DNA of 64,000 bases from Pseudoalteromonas luteoviolacea (GCF_001696455.1 NZ_MAUJ01000001.1:620001-684000), one strand, 5' to 3'. Counted from the stretch's first letter, positions 1 through 9,456 are shown. Numbers and translations: made by a program. Notes: generated by a model not told the origin, from the sequence alone.

Positions 1-868
1 CGGCGCTTTCTTCTATCGTTCGACAGTCATTCGACAGCTCACTAATTCCCAACAGCCCACTTTCTTTGTTCAATAAATCATCTATTTGAGAAGCGGTATA
101 GCCCAACTGGTTAACTAGAAAAGCAAATAAGCCCGGGTCGATATCACCACTTCTAGTGCCCATTACCAGACCTTCGAGTGGCGTTAAGCCCATGCTAGTG
201 TCAACAGATTTACCATCTTTTACAGCACAAACTGAGCAACCGTTACCAAGGTGAGCGGTGACTATTTTTGAGTTTTTATCCGTCAGGCCTAAACGATCGA
301 TTGCTTGCGCCGATACGTAATAGTGGCTGGTACCATGAAACCCGTAACGACGAACTCTGTTTTTGCGGTACAGCTCGTATGGAAGGGCATACAAGAAGGC
401 ATGAGGTTCCATAGTCTGGTGGAAAGCTGTATCAAAAACAGCAACTTGGGGCAACGTAGCAAAAGCATCACTTGCAGCTTCAATACCCAACAAGTTAGCA
501 GGGTTGTGCAAAGGAGCGAGTGTAGCAGTTTGTTTTATCGCTTCTAAAACAGAGTCAGTTATAAGTGCAGAGTGCGTGAAATGCTCGCCGCCATGAACAA
601 CACGGTGTCCCACAGCGACAAGTTGTTGATCTAGTTTGAGTGTTTTTACCAACTCAACAAGTTTTTTGATAGCGACTTCGTGTGCGTCGCCATTGGCTAA
701 GGCAACTACATGCTTTTCACCGTTAAATTTATATTTTATTTGGGGTGAGGGTTCACCTAGGCGCTCGGCTAACCCAGATAAATGCTCTTGTGCAGAGTTA
801 GAGTCAATGATTGCGAATTTGAGGCTAGAGCTGCCACAATTGAGGACCAAAACATGCGACGATGACAT
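1..868 (-). CDS. ackA: Acetate kinase, N-terminal part (cut by window edge)
   Basis: Acetate kinase makes acetyl phosphate from acetate and ATP in the cytoplasm and works in reverse in overflow metabolism with Pta. The reverse strand reads from ATG at 868 and runs off the left edge, giving about 289 of the usual roughly 400 residues. Visible signatures are the N-terminal phosphate-binding stretch VLNCGSSSLKFAI, the block GHRVVHGGE, and the conserved GFHGTSH and HLGNGCS motifs of the ASKHA-fold acetate kinases. The divergent neighbour is yfbV, the same ackA/yfbV pairing as in Escherichia coli. The 149-bp gap 869-1017 should hold both promoters. Nothing looks damaged in the visible part. pta would be expected further left, outside the window. 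Identification is very secure. Confidence 0.97.
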   Translation of the reverse strand, partial: MSSSHVLVLNCGSSSLKFAIIDSNSAQEHLSGLAERLGEPSPQIKYKFNGEKHVVALANGDAHEVAIKKLVELVKTLKLDQQLVAVGHRVVHGGEHFTHSALITDSVLEAIKQTATLAPLHNPANLLGIEAASDAFATLPQVAVFDTAFHQTMEPHAFLYALPYELYRKNRVRRYGFHGTSHYYVSAQAIDRLGLTDKNSKIVTAHLGNGCSVCAVKDGKSVDTSMGLTPLEGLVMGTRSGDIDPGLFAFLVNQLGYTASQIDDLLNKESGLLGISELSNDCRTIEESA

Positions 869-1020
869 AATGACTTTCCGTTTTGACAATAAGAGTAGTT
901 GCGTATTAAGCTAAATGAAGTAGTTAAATCGGCATTATGCTTAATACTAAGGTATAATTGACTTGTATGACTGCAATTTTACCTTATTTTTTAGATAAAA
1001 GTTAGCACCTAGGAGTTATG

Positions 1021-1467
1021 ATGCAGAAAAGTCTTATTTCACAAGTGCAACTGGGTCGTCAATACGCCAAAGAGTGGCCAATGCGTAAAGAGTTAGCGCC
1101 TTTGTTTCCTGAATTTAGGGTTATTAAAGCAACTGAATTGGCACTTCAAACAATGCCTGTTCTTGCGCTATTCACCGTGTTTTTACAGACCAGTCAACTA
1201 GGGATGGACTATTTACCTCAATCTATTGCGATTGCGCTGTTTTTTTTAACTTTGCCTGTTCAAGGGTTATTATGGTTGGGTAAACGCTGTGAGACTTCAT
1301 TAAATCCAGCTTTATCAAGTTGGTACAGAGATTTATACCAAAAAATGGTGGCTAATGGTTATGAAGGCTCCATTTGCGCAAGAAAGCCGACATATCGGGA
1401 GCTTGCTAAGTTACTCAGTGATATGTTTGAAAAAATGGACAAAGCGTTTACTAAAGAAAACCTTTGA
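1021..1467 (+). CDS. yfbV: YfbV/UPF0208 (DUF412) inner-membrane protein
   Basis: A 148-residue protein of the UPF0208/DUF412 family. E. coli YfbV has been linked to insulation of the Ter macrodomain of the chromosome; the molecular activity is unknown. The sequence has two hydrophobic segments at roughly residues 42-60 and 67-85, separated by a short polar turn, with cytoplasmic-looking basic ends. Typical family text includes EWPMRKELAPLFPEFRV near the N terminus. Two adjacent ATG codons (1018 and 1021) are possible. The Shine-Dalgarno AGGAG at 1011-1015 is only 2 nt from the first but 5 nt from the second, so I chose 1021. It is divergent from ackA. Family assignment is firm; function here is by homology only. 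Confidence 0.9.
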   Translation: MQKSLISQVQLGRQYAKEWPMRKELAPLFPEFRVIKATELALQTMPVLALFTVFLQTSQLGMDYLPQSIAIALFFLTLPVQGLLWLGKRCETSLNPALSSWYRDLYQKMVANGYEGSICARKPTYRELAKLLSDMFEKMDKAFTKENL

Positions 1468-1535
1468 TGGTTATCTGGTAAATACGGTGCGCCGTACTTT
1501 CAATCGGCGCGCCAAATGTCGCGCCCAAAATAGCG

Positions 1536-2147
1536 TTATTTGACTGAAACTCGAATTCTCAAAAGTCCTATCAGTAACAAGTTTATCCAAAAAAATGAAC
1601 CTCCAGAGCTCCCCTCATCTTGTTTCGGAGGCGTTGTTTTATCCGGCTCTTGTGCAGCTAAAACATTAATCGTAATGTTCTGCTCCGAAATGGGGCGATC
1701 TTTGAAATAAGCGGTCAGTGCAATTTGCGTGTCGCCGCTATCTTGAAATACCACCTCAGAACTTTTTCCCATTACTACTTTGTTATTAGGAAAAGTCCAT
1801 TTGTAATCTAGATTAAGATCGTAAGTTGAATTTAAGTTCACCGATATATGCGTACTTTTTCCTTGCTCTATTTGTTCAGGAAGATTGAGTGTGAGTGACT
1901 TTATCGCAGGCGTTACAGCGTCAACTTCATACTGTTTACTATAACTTAAACTTTTATCTGCAAAGGCTTTTAGCGTAACGGTATAAAAATCAGGGGTTGC
2001 GTATTGGTGATTTGGGTTGTCTTCTGTACTGGTATTTCCATCACCAAAATCCCACTGATAAGTTAGATTTTCAGCAAGTGTGTATGGAGTGCATACGATT
2101 GTACCCAATAATACTAATCTAGTACAAAAGTTCCGTTTCATGGTCAT
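1536..2147 (-). CDS. Exported PKD-domain protein with GlyGly-CTERM-like tail
   Basis: A 203-residue exported protein. The start at 2147 is preferred because AAGGAA lies 6 nt upstream; a longer frame to 2210 would put 21 polar residues before the signal peptide. Residues 1 to about 25 form a signal peptide (MKRNFCTRLVLLGTIVC, cleavage near LAE). A PKD domain follows, shown by the hallmark YQWDFGDGNTS and a later HQYATPDFYTVTL. A second Ig-like stretch ends in a glutamate/lysine-rich linker. The last 20 or so residues are GG, a hydrophobic helix (WINLLLIGLL) and a basic end, which resembles the GlyGly-CTERM signal processed by rhombosortase. The Gly pair and basic tail fit, but the helix is short. 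It is divergent from the secretome run starting at 2432 and may be part of it. Confidence 0.75.
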   Translation of the reverse strand: MTMKRNFCTRLVLLGTIVCTPYTLAENLTYQWDFGDGNTSTEDNPNHQYATPDFYTVTLKAFADKSLSYSKQYEVDAVTPAIKSLTLNLPEQIEQGKSTHISVNLNSTYDLNLDYKWTFPNNKVVMGKSSEVVFQDSGDTQIALTAYFKDRPISEQNITINVLAAQEPDKTTPPKQDEGSSGGSFFWINLLLIGLLRIRVSVK

Positions 2148-2431
2148 TTTATATTCCTTAATTCCTTCTCTGATGTGCATGTTATCCGTAATTTTTGAGC
2201 TAGTCGACAACTTTTACACACAATTTTTACAAGGGTGTTTCACAGCAATTAAACAAAAATTAAGTTTATATTATTTTAATTGTGTAAATCAAAAGTGAAA
2301 AAAAGTGGATAAAAAGGTTGATCTGAGGTCGAAAGTAATGTTTATAATTTGTTAGGCAATTTACTCAAAAAATAACATATTAAATTTTTAATTCTCATAA
2401 ATGATGTCTGGGATGATTCAAGGAGTGAGCG

Positions 2432-3076
2432 GTGAAAGTTAAATCATATGTGGTATCTGTTGTAGTAGTATCGTCTGTAATCACAGCATGGATTGGCTAT
2501 GAAAATTATTATTCAGCCAGTAATAACAATTTAAAAAATGAGATTTCTAGGCTAAATGATGAACCATCTTTAGAAACGTCAAATGCAAAAACTGAAACGA
2601 ACAGTGAACCAGAGGTGTCAGCAAAAGCTGGGCAACTTTTGCAAGCTGAGGTGTCAGATTTAGCTTCTGTGGATAGTGAAGCTTCTGTATTTGACTTTCC
2701 ACTACGCCCGCTAGAAGAGTTGCATGATCTCAGAGAGCTAGAGAGAGAATATGACTTTATTCGAGAGCAGCTCGAAAAAAACCAAGCAGTTGAAATGATC
2801 AATCAAAGTAACTTGAGTGAGCAAGATATAGCGTCGCTTAAGCGTACTTATACCCACCTTAACAAAGTAATTAAGCGTATTGGTGAACTAGATCTCAAAA
2901 GGATTGAAGCCGAGTTTGATGAAAAGTATGGCGAAAATGCCTACGAAGAAGACTTGAACTATGTTCGCAGTACCGTCGCTGAAACATTAGAAAAAAGAAG
3001 AGAATCAAGGAAGGAATGGCAACGAGAAATCGATGCGATGACAAATGCAGTAAAAAATGAACATGAAGTTCAGTAA
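2432..3076 (+). CDS. Membrane-anchored coiled-coil protein, function unknown
   Basis: I do not recognise a family. The 214-residue product starts at GTG 2432, supported by AGGAG at 2421-2425 with 6-nt spacing. Residues 5-22 are a single hydrophobic segment (YVVSVVVVSSVITAW) that could be a signal anchor or an uncleaved signal peptide. The rest is very acidic and Glu/Lys-rich, with heptad-like runs (about residues 95-205) predicting long helices or a coiled coil exposed in the periplasm. It is the first gene of a plus-strand run reaching 14605, with 44-53 bp to the next gene, so it is probably co-transcribed. A scaffold or anchor for the exported proteins downstream is plausible but is only inference from context. 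Confidence 0.7.
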   Translation: MKVKSYVVSVVVVSSVITAWIGYENYYSASNNNLKNEISRLNDEPSLETSNAKTETNSEPEVSAKAGQLLQAEVSDLASVDSEASVFDFPLRPLEELHDLRELEREYDFIREQLEKNQAVEMINQSNLSEQDIASLKRTYTHLNKVIKRIGELDLKRIEAEFDEKYGENAYEEDLNYVRSTVAETLEKRRESRKEWQREIDAMTNAVKNEHEVQ

Positions 3077-3129
3077 ATCACTACATTGGGTCCAAGGACT
3101 CGCTTAATACTAATATAAGGATGAATACA

Positions 3130-4839
3130 GTGAAAAAATCTATTTTAGCACTGGCGGTTCTATCAATTCCAGCAACTTCAATGGCACTACCTAGCCTGCG
3201 TGAAGATTGCTCGTTTGGTAGTACAGTGAACACAGGTGGTGCAGATGTAATGTTTAGCCAAAATTGTAAAACGGCTTATGTTGCTCCACCTGATTTGGGG
3301 ACGGCATCGCTTGGCGGATATGTGGAAACACAGGGTATTTCGTTTTGTAGTAACCTTGATTACGCTAAATCAGAGTTTGACTCTTCTCAGACTCGCTCTA
3401 AAGTTTGGCGTGAAAAAGCATTTCAACTTCAGCTAGATGGAGAACCTCTAGTTGATGCGAAAATTCAATCAAACGTTGAGCTTACAGCACTAAAAGCTCA
3501 GATTGATTACTGGCAATACGGCGTATTTAAGCAGTCATACGAAATGGCTTTACTTGAATACACAAACCGTTTCAGTGCGTACAGTGGCTGTTTAAGAGGC
3601 GGCGCTATGTCAGCGCAAGAATGTCTTGATGCACGTTATGCGACTGAAGATGCATATTACGAAGCAAAACGTATCTATGATGACTATCGTTCAGCCAATA
3701 ATATCTCTTTGTACAAAATTGATCGTTTAGTTGCTGAGATTGATGGTCTTGAAGAGCAGATTTTTGAGATCGACGAGCGCGTTATGCGCTATGAAACTTA
3801 TGCTGATAATATTGAGCAGCGCGCCAAAGAAAACTACATTGAATTAGCGACTATGTATGGTGCGAATACCAAAATCATCTATCAGCTTGATTATGATGCG
3901 CATGTTGAAAGCATTCGTCGCTTAAACACGAATATTCCACAGCTTACATCTTGGAGACCAATGCCATTGGTTGCGGCTGAGTTTGTTCTTAACATGAGCC
4001 CAGCATATGCGAGTACTGGTGATTCTGCATTGAACAACATCACGCCAATTCATAGCGTGACACTTCCTAGACAGCTTATAAGCTATAAGCCAAAAGGGTT
4101 TGATAACTTGTACGAAAACTACAACGGTGAAGAGAAATCTACCGAAGAAGGCGCGTACATGAATAACATCAATCCGAACGACGTTGATGCACTAGTATAC
4201 GGTAGTTTCGGTTCTTCAAGCGCAAGTATTGCGACAAACCTTCACGGTGCTTGTAAGCTTAAGAATGATGGCGTAACGGAAAGTGAGCTTGCGGCTAAAA
4301 TGGATACATATATTCAGCCTTCACTCCGTTTACAATGGTTGATCGAAGTACCATTTGGTTATGAAGCTAAATACAAAGCGCATAGCATCATCAGCCGTAT
4401 GACTTCTAACAAGTCAAGTGGTTTCCTATTCTGGAAGAAACGTAAGAGCAGCTTCCATGAGTGGACTAAAAACACGCAAGACTTCGAAGTTAACTTCATC
4501 AACCCTCCTTTCAGCGAGTACTGGGATGAGGACATGAAAGCGACTGTTAAAGAAGCAATCATGCGCAGAATTGCATTCGGTGTAATGGACAGTGTTTATC
4601 CTCGTATCACTGCTGCACCTCTAAATGATGCAGAACACCAAGCGTGGTCAGACGCTGCAAAACAAGTTGGTTGTAGCTTCGGTCCTTGGGGTTGTGCGAT
4701 TGGTTGGGTAGTCGGTACTCTGGACAATCGTCGTAACTACAGCAGATTTTATAGTGATAAGAGCCGCTTTTACACTGAGCGTTCTAACGAAATCACTTAT
4801 ATCCCGAAAGACAAGTACCTAACTTTCAAGGCTAACTAA
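3130..4839 (+). CDS. Exported 569-aa protein of unknown family
   Basis: Not recognised. A signal peptide is clear: KKSILALAVLSIPATSMA, cleavage after SMA. I chose GTG 3130 because AAGGA at 3117-3121 is 8 nt upstream; ATG at 3121 overlaps that site and is unlikely. The mature protein has a helical, coiled-coil-like middle (about residues 85-250, rich in Glu, Tyr and Arg) and about eight cysteines, including the pair in GCSFGPWGCAIGW near residue 520, so disulfides are likely. Several aromatic/Gly stretches follow. There are no TM segments beyond the signal. It is second in the run 2432-14605 and is followed by a strong 12-bp hairpin (4858-4884) that may set the level of downstream genes. A structural component of an exported complex is the most one can infer. 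Confidence 0.75.
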   Translation: MKKSILALAVLSIPATSMALPSLREDCSFGSTVNTGGADVMFSQNCKTAYVAPPDLGTASLGGYVETQGISFCSNLDYAKSEFDSSQTRSKVWREKAFQLQLDGEPLVDAKIQSNVELTALKAQIDYWQYGVFKQSYEMALLEYTNRFSAYSGCLRGGAMSAQECLDARYATEDAYYEAKRIYDDYRSANNISLYKIDRLVAEIDGLEEQIFEIDERVMRYETYADNIEQRAKENYIELATMYGANTKIIYQLDYDAHVESIRRLNTNIPQLTSWRPMPLVAAEFVLNMSPAYASTGDSALNNITPIHSVTLPRQLISYKPKGFDNLYENYNGEEKSTEEGAYMNNINPNDVDALVYGSFGSSSASIATNLHGACKLKNDGVTESELAAKMDTYIQPSLRLQWLIEVPFGYEAKYKAHSIISRMTSNKSSGFLFWKKRKSSFHEWTKNTQDFEVNFINPPFSEYWDEDMKATVKEAIMRRIAFGVMDSVYPRITAAPLNDAEHQAWSDAAKQVGCSFGPWGCAIGWVVGTLDNRRNYSRFYSDKSRFYTERSNEITYIPKDKYLTFKAN

Positions 4840-4857
4840 GTCAATTCCCACCAAAAT

Positions 4858-4884
4858 AGTAGAAGCTGCCGCGCAGCTTCTACT
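4858..4884 (+). terminator. Perfect 12-bp hairpin inside the secretome run (partial terminator or processing site)
   Basis: Arms 4858-4869 and 4873-4884 (AGTAGAAGCTGC and its exact complement) enclose a 3-nt loop. The following bases are TATATTTC, not a true T-run. It sits between an upstream stop at 4839 and a downstream start at 4915. This fits an attenuator or mRNA-stabilising hairpin better than a full terminator. Confidence 0.6.
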
Positions 4885-4914
4885 TATATTTCAGGTTTTA
4901 ATAAGGAAAGTTCT

Positions 4915-6987
4915 ATGTGTATGAAGCATTTATGGCTTCCGCTTGTGCTTGCTTTGGGTTTTCAAGTCCAAGCATTAGAAGTCCATGGGCCTAAATATAT
5001 CCAGCCTGGTGAAGCAGTCATGTTCAACGTGGTTGACAGTGAAAAGTACCAGCAGATTGAATGGCAACAATCGTTTTTCAACGGCGAAATATATACGACA
5101 GGGGATAAGCAACAAACACTACAACTTGCTTTAAGTCCTGCGAGTGCAGATTCGTATATTTTTATACGTGCTTTTGGTGTTGACGGATGGAACTATGATA
5201 TTGCTGATCTAGAAATTGAGGTCAAGCAGAATAAACCTCAACCAGTAGACGTAACGATACAAGGGCCAGCAAAACTAAGTAAGGGCCAATCAGCCGACTA
5301 TACAATAATGGGATTACCAGCTGGCACACGTGTAGACTGGGTAATCGCAGATGAATTTGGCAATGACCGGGGCCTAAAGGTAACACCAAATGGCGATACG
5401 GTAACTTTAAAGGTTAATAAGCGCTACTCAGGGTCGGATGCATTATTGGTTAATGCGGTATACGTACAAAATGGGTGGCAGTACGTGCAAACGAAAAACG
5501 TCTCTCTCGGAGTTACTTTACCTCAACCGGAGCTATCGCTAGAGTTTGATACCGCTTATACGGCACTCATCAGTGGAGGGATTAAAGCTAAAGTCAGCAA
5601 CCTTCCTGTTGATGCACAAATTAATTACAACTGGCGAGTCGTCACGCCGCCAATTGCGAGTTCAATTACATTACAAAATGAAACAACAAATAATGTAGCG
5701 CTATTGGCACAAAACCTAGAAGTTGCGTCAAAGGCAACACTTGCGGTCAAAGTAGAAATAACAACAAACGACCAACAAGCAGTATTAGAAAAAGAGTTTG
5801 ATATCACTATTAAGCCTAATCTACCCCCGCAATTGTCACATCAGCTATCGACAGCAACATTATGGGATACAGAAAAAACCAAATTGATTGTTAATGTGTC
5901 TGAACCTGAACAAGAAATGTTTGATTTCAGGTTAGATAACTTGACTCCAGCGCTGGTGCAAGTCCAGAAAACAGCTGAAGGGGAGTTCGAGCTTACCGCG
6001 AGTTCTGACACAAACGATATGGCGAGCTTGAAACTAATCGCCGCCGACATACATGGCAATTCAAATGAGCAAGTCATAGAAATAAATATCAAACAATTGC
6101 CCGTAATTACTTTTGAACATGCAACGAAGCGTTATGCGAAAAGCAAAGTGCCACTGATAGCGAGCGTCAATGTACCGATGTCATTTATACGCAATATAAC
6201 TTGGTACCAACGCCTTGGCAGTAATGTCACATTAGAAGATAGCACGACATTAGCGCCCAACTTTGTTGCTCAGGGGTCGCCTCAAGCGTATCAGTTTGAA
6301 CTGGAATTGGATCTGGGTAACGGAGTATCGATTTCGCATGACACCCAACTGAATACCTTCCAACCTAAAGTTTTAAATGATACGGGAGACAAGAGGCTAA
6401 TTGATGATGGCGACAATTGGTATAGCCAATCTTCTAACAGCGTACTGCAAGGTCTTGATGCGCAACACGGCAGAGATGCTGTATCGAACTTAATAAAGTT
6501 AGGCAGCGGACCTGATGGATTTGATTTCATATTTTTAAATGAACAAGGTCATTTTGTTGAGAACTTTGCGGCCGACGCGCATTGCCTACATGACAATGTC
6601 TCAGGACTGACATGGCTACTAAAATCTGCTGACGTGTTCCCGTTAGATCAAAAGCTACCTTTGGAAGATGCGAACTGCATGGGCTCTAATTGTTCAATTA
6701 ATGCAGTTATTCAAGACTTAAATGCCAGAGGCCTCTGCGGTAAACAAGATTGGCAGTTGCCTAGCATTAACCAAGCTTTATCAGTGTTAAGCATTAACCA
6801 GACAAACTCGACACTTGCTTGGTTGAGTAACGATGAATTAGCAAACACACAAAGTGTACTGAACTTAAGAACATCAGCCACAAAAGATCAGAAATACTAC
6901 ACGCTTTTAATTTACGGCGAAGAACTCAATGGTACTTGGAAAAGTGTGGAAGAAAATGCGCAATTTTTACTGGTAGCGGAGCAATAA
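4915..6987 (+). CDS. Exported multi-Ig-like protein with C-terminal Lcl_C/DUF1566-like domain
   Basis: A 690-residue exported protein. The start at 4915 has AAGG 8 nt upstream. The signal peptide is MCMKHLWLPLVLALGFQVQA with cleavage before LEVHG. Residues 20 to about 500 look like successive Ig-like or PKD-like beta domains, with repeated starts such as VDVTIQGPAKLSKGQ and PPQLSHQLSTATL. The C-terminal 170 residues carry Lcl_C/DUF1566 features: HDNVSGLTWLLK, cysteines in CMGSNCS, and the signature CGKQDWQLPSINQ. DUF1566 domains are common in exported, often lipobox- or Ig-containing proteins of marine bacteria; no biochemical role is established. The next gene, 2 bp downstream, encodes a stand-alone domain of the same family, suggesting partners or duplicates. 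Confidence 0.75.
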   Translation: MCMKHLWLPLVLALGFQVQALEVHGPKYIQPGEAVMFNVVDSEKYQQIEWQQSFFNGEIYTTGDKQQTLQLALSPASADSYIFIRAFGVDGWNYDIADLEIEVKQNKPQPVDVTIQGPAKLSKGQSADYTIMGLPAGTRVDWVIADEFGNDRGLKVTPNGDTVTLKVNKRYSGSDALLVNAVYVQNGWQYVQTKNVSLGVTLPQPELSLEFDTAYTALISGGIKAKVSNLPVDAQINYNWRVVTPPIASSITLQNETTNNVALLAQNLEVASKATLAVKVEITTNDQQAVLEKEFDITIKPNLPPQLSHQLSTATLWDTEKTKLIVNVSEPEQEMFDFRLDNLTPALVQVQKTAEGEFELTASSDTNDMASLKLIAADIHGNSNEQVIEINIKQLPVITFEHATKRYAKSKVPLIASVNVPMSFIRNITWYQRLGSNVTLEDSTTLAPNFVAQGSPQAYQFELELDLGNGVSISHDTQLNTFQPKVLNDTGDKRLIDDGDNWYSQSSNSVLQGLDAQHGRDAVSNLIKLGSGPDGFDFIFLNEQGHFVENFAADAHCLHDNVSGLTWLLKSADVFPLDQKLPLEDANCMGSNCSINAVIQDLNARGLCGKQDWQLPSINQALSVLSINQTNSTLAWLSNDELANTQSVLNLRTSATKDQKYYTLLIYGEELNGTWKSVEENAQFLLVAEQ

Positions 6988-6989
6988 AC

Positions 6990-7502
6990 ATGGATAAGTT
7001 GATTTTCATTTTAGGTGTAATAGTGAGTGGACAGGCAATTGCAAATGCCAGCTGTACCAATGATGCACCAATAAGATTTGATAAAGCAGACAATCAAGTC
7101 TTGCTTGATAATAAGCATCGATTGATGTGGATGGACTGTGTCATAGACCCAACAACAAAAGCCTGTCTTAGCGACAGTCAAAGCGGGTTTTCATTGACGG
7201 GTAAGCAGGCATTAGAAGTAGCGACAAGCGTCACAATTGCAGGGCACAGTGATTGGCGGTTACCCAATGTCAAAGAGTTAGCCAGTTTATTTGCGCATGA
7301 CTGCGAAGCTGACAATGCCAAGCTCGTTATGCAGCTGCCAGATCGACTTAACTATGTTTGGACTTCAACAACCGCATCGAGTGGGAGTTCAGCTGGTTTA
7401 TTGGCACTTAGCACCGCGAGTACACAGCTCGTACCGTGGGCGATCAGTCGCAGTGGCCCAGCTATGCTGTTAGTTCGAAATATTGACCAAACGGTGGAGT
7501 AA
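6990..7502 (+). CDS. Exported single-domain Lcl_C/DUF1566 protein
   Basis: A 170-residue protein starting at ATG 6990, with GGAG 8 nt upstream and only 2 bp after the previous stop, so translation is probably coupled. The signal peptide is MDKLIFILGVIVSGQAIANA. The mature part is one Lcl_C/DUF1566 domain: RLMWMDC, then HSDWRLPNVKELASL, the most typical motif of the family, then YVWTSTTAS near the end. Conserved cysteines (TNDAPIRF preceded by Cys, MDC, KAC, HDC) suggest disulfides. It resembles the C-terminal domain of the preceding protein. Family recognition is good; biological function is unknown. Confidence 0.8.
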   Translation: MDKLIFILGVIVSGQAIANASCTNDAPIRFDKADNQVLLDNKHRLMWMDCVIDPTTKACLSDSQSGFSLTGKQALEVATSVTIAGHSDWRLPNVKELASLFAHDCEADNAKLVMQLPDRLNYVWTSTTASSGSSAGLLALSTASTQLVPWAISRSGPAMLLVRNIDQTVE

Positions 7503-7508
7503 ATAATT

Positions 7509-9434
7509 ATGTCGATAGTTATGTTAACACTCGCCACAGTGGCAATAGATCCGGGTCTTCCGAGGAGTTTGGAGCAACTGCCATTTGAAATAAGTCAAAC
7601 GCCTTATGTGTATACCCGCAATGTTAGGTTAGTTAACAATTATGTCAGCGCGATCACCGTTCAGGGTGTGATTGAAGGTACGGATGGCGATGATACCCTC
7701 GTTGGAACTAATGGCACTGACGAAATCATTGGATATGCAGGCAATGATAAATTAGATGGTGGTCAAGGTAACGACATTCTGATCGCAGGTGAGGGAGATG
7801 ATGAACTCATCGGTGGCAGTGGCGAAGATACCATGGTCGGTGAGAGCGGCGCGGATACTTTGTTTGGTGGTCAAGACAATGACAATTTACGTGGCGGTCA
7901 AGGTGATGATGTTGTTCATGGCGATGAAGGCGATGACAAACTATACGGAGACAGCGCAAACGACCAATTATTTGGTGGACAAGGAAAGGATCTACTATCA
8001 GGAGGAGAGGGAATTGACACTCTGAAAGGGGGATCTGGCAATGATGAACTCAAAGGAGGAGACGGAGATGACACGCTCTTTGGGGAAAGTGGAGATGACA
8101 TTTTAAGAGGTGATGAAAGTCCGGGTTTTATAGGAAATGACTACTTGGATGGTGGCATTGGTGCCGACTTACTCTACGGTGGTGCAGGTGAAGACGAGTT
8201 ACTAGGAAGCGATGGAAAGGACAAGTTGTGGGGAGGGGATGGTAAGGACCTTCTTTACGGCGGTAACCATGATGATGAGCTATTTGGCGATCATGGGGAC
8301 GACAAGCTGTATGGCGAGTCTGGCAATGACACGTTAGAAGGTGGTGAGGGTGCCGATAGTCTTTATGGTGGTGCAAACGATGATCATCTTTTTGGAGACG
8401 ACGGTAATGACACGCTTGATGGCGGCAGTGGCGTTGATTACGTCTACGGTAATTTTGGCGACGACAAGCTATATGGCGGTGATGGAAACGATGTCATTTC
8501 TGGCGGTGACGGTGATGACCACCTGTATGGTCAAAACGGCGACGACCTAATCGATGGAGATTGGGGAAATGACACTTTTTATAACTCACCAGGCATAGAC
8601 TTAATGGATGGTCGCTATGGTGATGACACATTTATGCTGGATGATGCTGGGTTTAATCGACATCAAATATATGGCGGCCCAGGTACAGACACAATCCAAG
8701 TAAGTGGTGGGTTAAATCTTATCGCGCTGACGACACAGATTGAAGGTGTCGAAGTCTTAGCGGGCAATGACCAAAACAATCAACTTATCCCCGTCTATGG
8801 CATTTCTCGTATTGAAGGCAGAAAAGGGGATGATCACCTCTACGATTCGCACGGTAACGAGACGCTGTTGGGCGGCGAGGGGAACGATACGCTCAAAAGT
8901 ACAGAAGGGCAAGATAAGCTTTTTGGCGAAGAAGGCGATGACGTCCTGATTGCGCATTCGGGCGCTGGAGAGTACTACGGTGGCAATGGCAATGACACGA
9001 TCAAACTCAAATTACCAGTGGATTTGGTAGATGGTGGTTCAGGCAATGATGCAATTCACTTTGAAAACGATGCATCAATACTGATGCGTATTTCAGAGCT
9101 TCGAAATGTGCAATCAGTCGTAGGGAACTCAAAGCCAAACGTCCTAGAAATTCAAACCGTTACGCCAGGAAGCACAGTAAATGTAGACCTTGCTGAAGGC
9201 GTCGACCGCTTTGTTGCAGGCGTCATAGCCGATGACCGTTCTGGAGATACTTTTCAAGTTCATTATGGGACTACTTTTGACAACGGTGTCACATTGCAAA
9301 CGAGTAACGCCACTTACCATTTAAAAAATGTTGAATTTATTTTGTATGAGCGAATTAGGCAGGGATATTTTGCCCAGTTCTTACTTAACTTAACAACAAA
9401 ACAAGTCACGGTTATATCAGAACAACCGCTTTAA
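7509..9434 (+). CDS. RTX (calcium-binding nonapeptide repeat) protein
   Basis: A 641-residue protein dominated by GGxGxDxLx repeats: about 35 consecutive units from roughly residue 55 to 375, then about six more around residues 440-520. Such repeats fold into a parallel beta-roll on binding calcium outside the cell. I see no convincing signal peptide; the N terminus MSIVMLTLATVAIDPGLPRS is only weakly hydrophobic. Type I secretion would be the usual route, but no T1SS genes are in the window. The last 120 residues are non-repetitive beta-rich sequence where a T1SS signal could lie. No lipase, protease or toxin domain is visible, so a structural or adhesive role is more likely. The start at 7509 has GGAG 9 nt upstream and lies 6 bp after the previous stop. 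Confidence 0.88.
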   Translation: MSIVMLTLATVAIDPGLPRSLEQLPFEISQTPYVYTRNVRLVNNYVSAITVQGVIEGTDGDDTLVGTNGTDEIIGYAGNDKLDGGQGNDILIAGEGDDELIGGSGEDTMVGESGADTLFGGQDNDNLRGGQGDDVVHGDEGDDKLYGDSANDQLFGGQGKDLLSGGEGIDTLKGGSGNDELKGGDGDDTLFGESGDDILRGDESPGFIGNDYLDGGIGADLLYGGAGEDELLGSDGKDKLWGGDGKDLLYGGNHDDELFGDHGDDKLYGESGNDTLEGGEGADSLYGGANDDHLFGDDGNDTLDGGSGVDYVYGNFGDDKLYGGDGNDVISGGDGDDHLYGQNGDDLIDGDWGNDTFYNSPGIDLMDGRYGDDTFMLDDAGFNRHQIYGGPGTDTIQVSGGLNLIALTTQIEGVEVLAGNDQNNQLIPVYGISRIEGRKGDDHLYDSHGNETLLGGEGNDTLKSTEGQDKLFGEEGDDVLIAHSGAGEYYGGNGNDTIKLKLPVDLVDGGSGNDAIHFENDASILMRISELRNVQSVVGNSKPNVLEIQTVTPGSTVNVDLAEGVDRFVAGVIADDRSGDTFQVHYGTTFDNGVTLQTSNATYHLKNVEFILYERIRQGYFAQFLLNLTTKQVTVISEQPL

Positions 9435-9456
9435 AATATTCTACAAGGAGAATAGT

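Noticed and set aside
1483..1496. Small TACGG/CCGTA hairpin as terminator of yfbV
   Set aside because: Only 5 bp in the stem and no T-run; not enough to call.
7916..8376. Antisense open frames over the RTX repeats
   Set aside because: They are by-products of the repetitive composition, without ribosome-binding sites or plausible products.
7650..8640. CRISPR or tandem DNA repeat array
   Set aside because: The repeats are protein-level RTX nonapeptides with variable codons, with no constant spacers.
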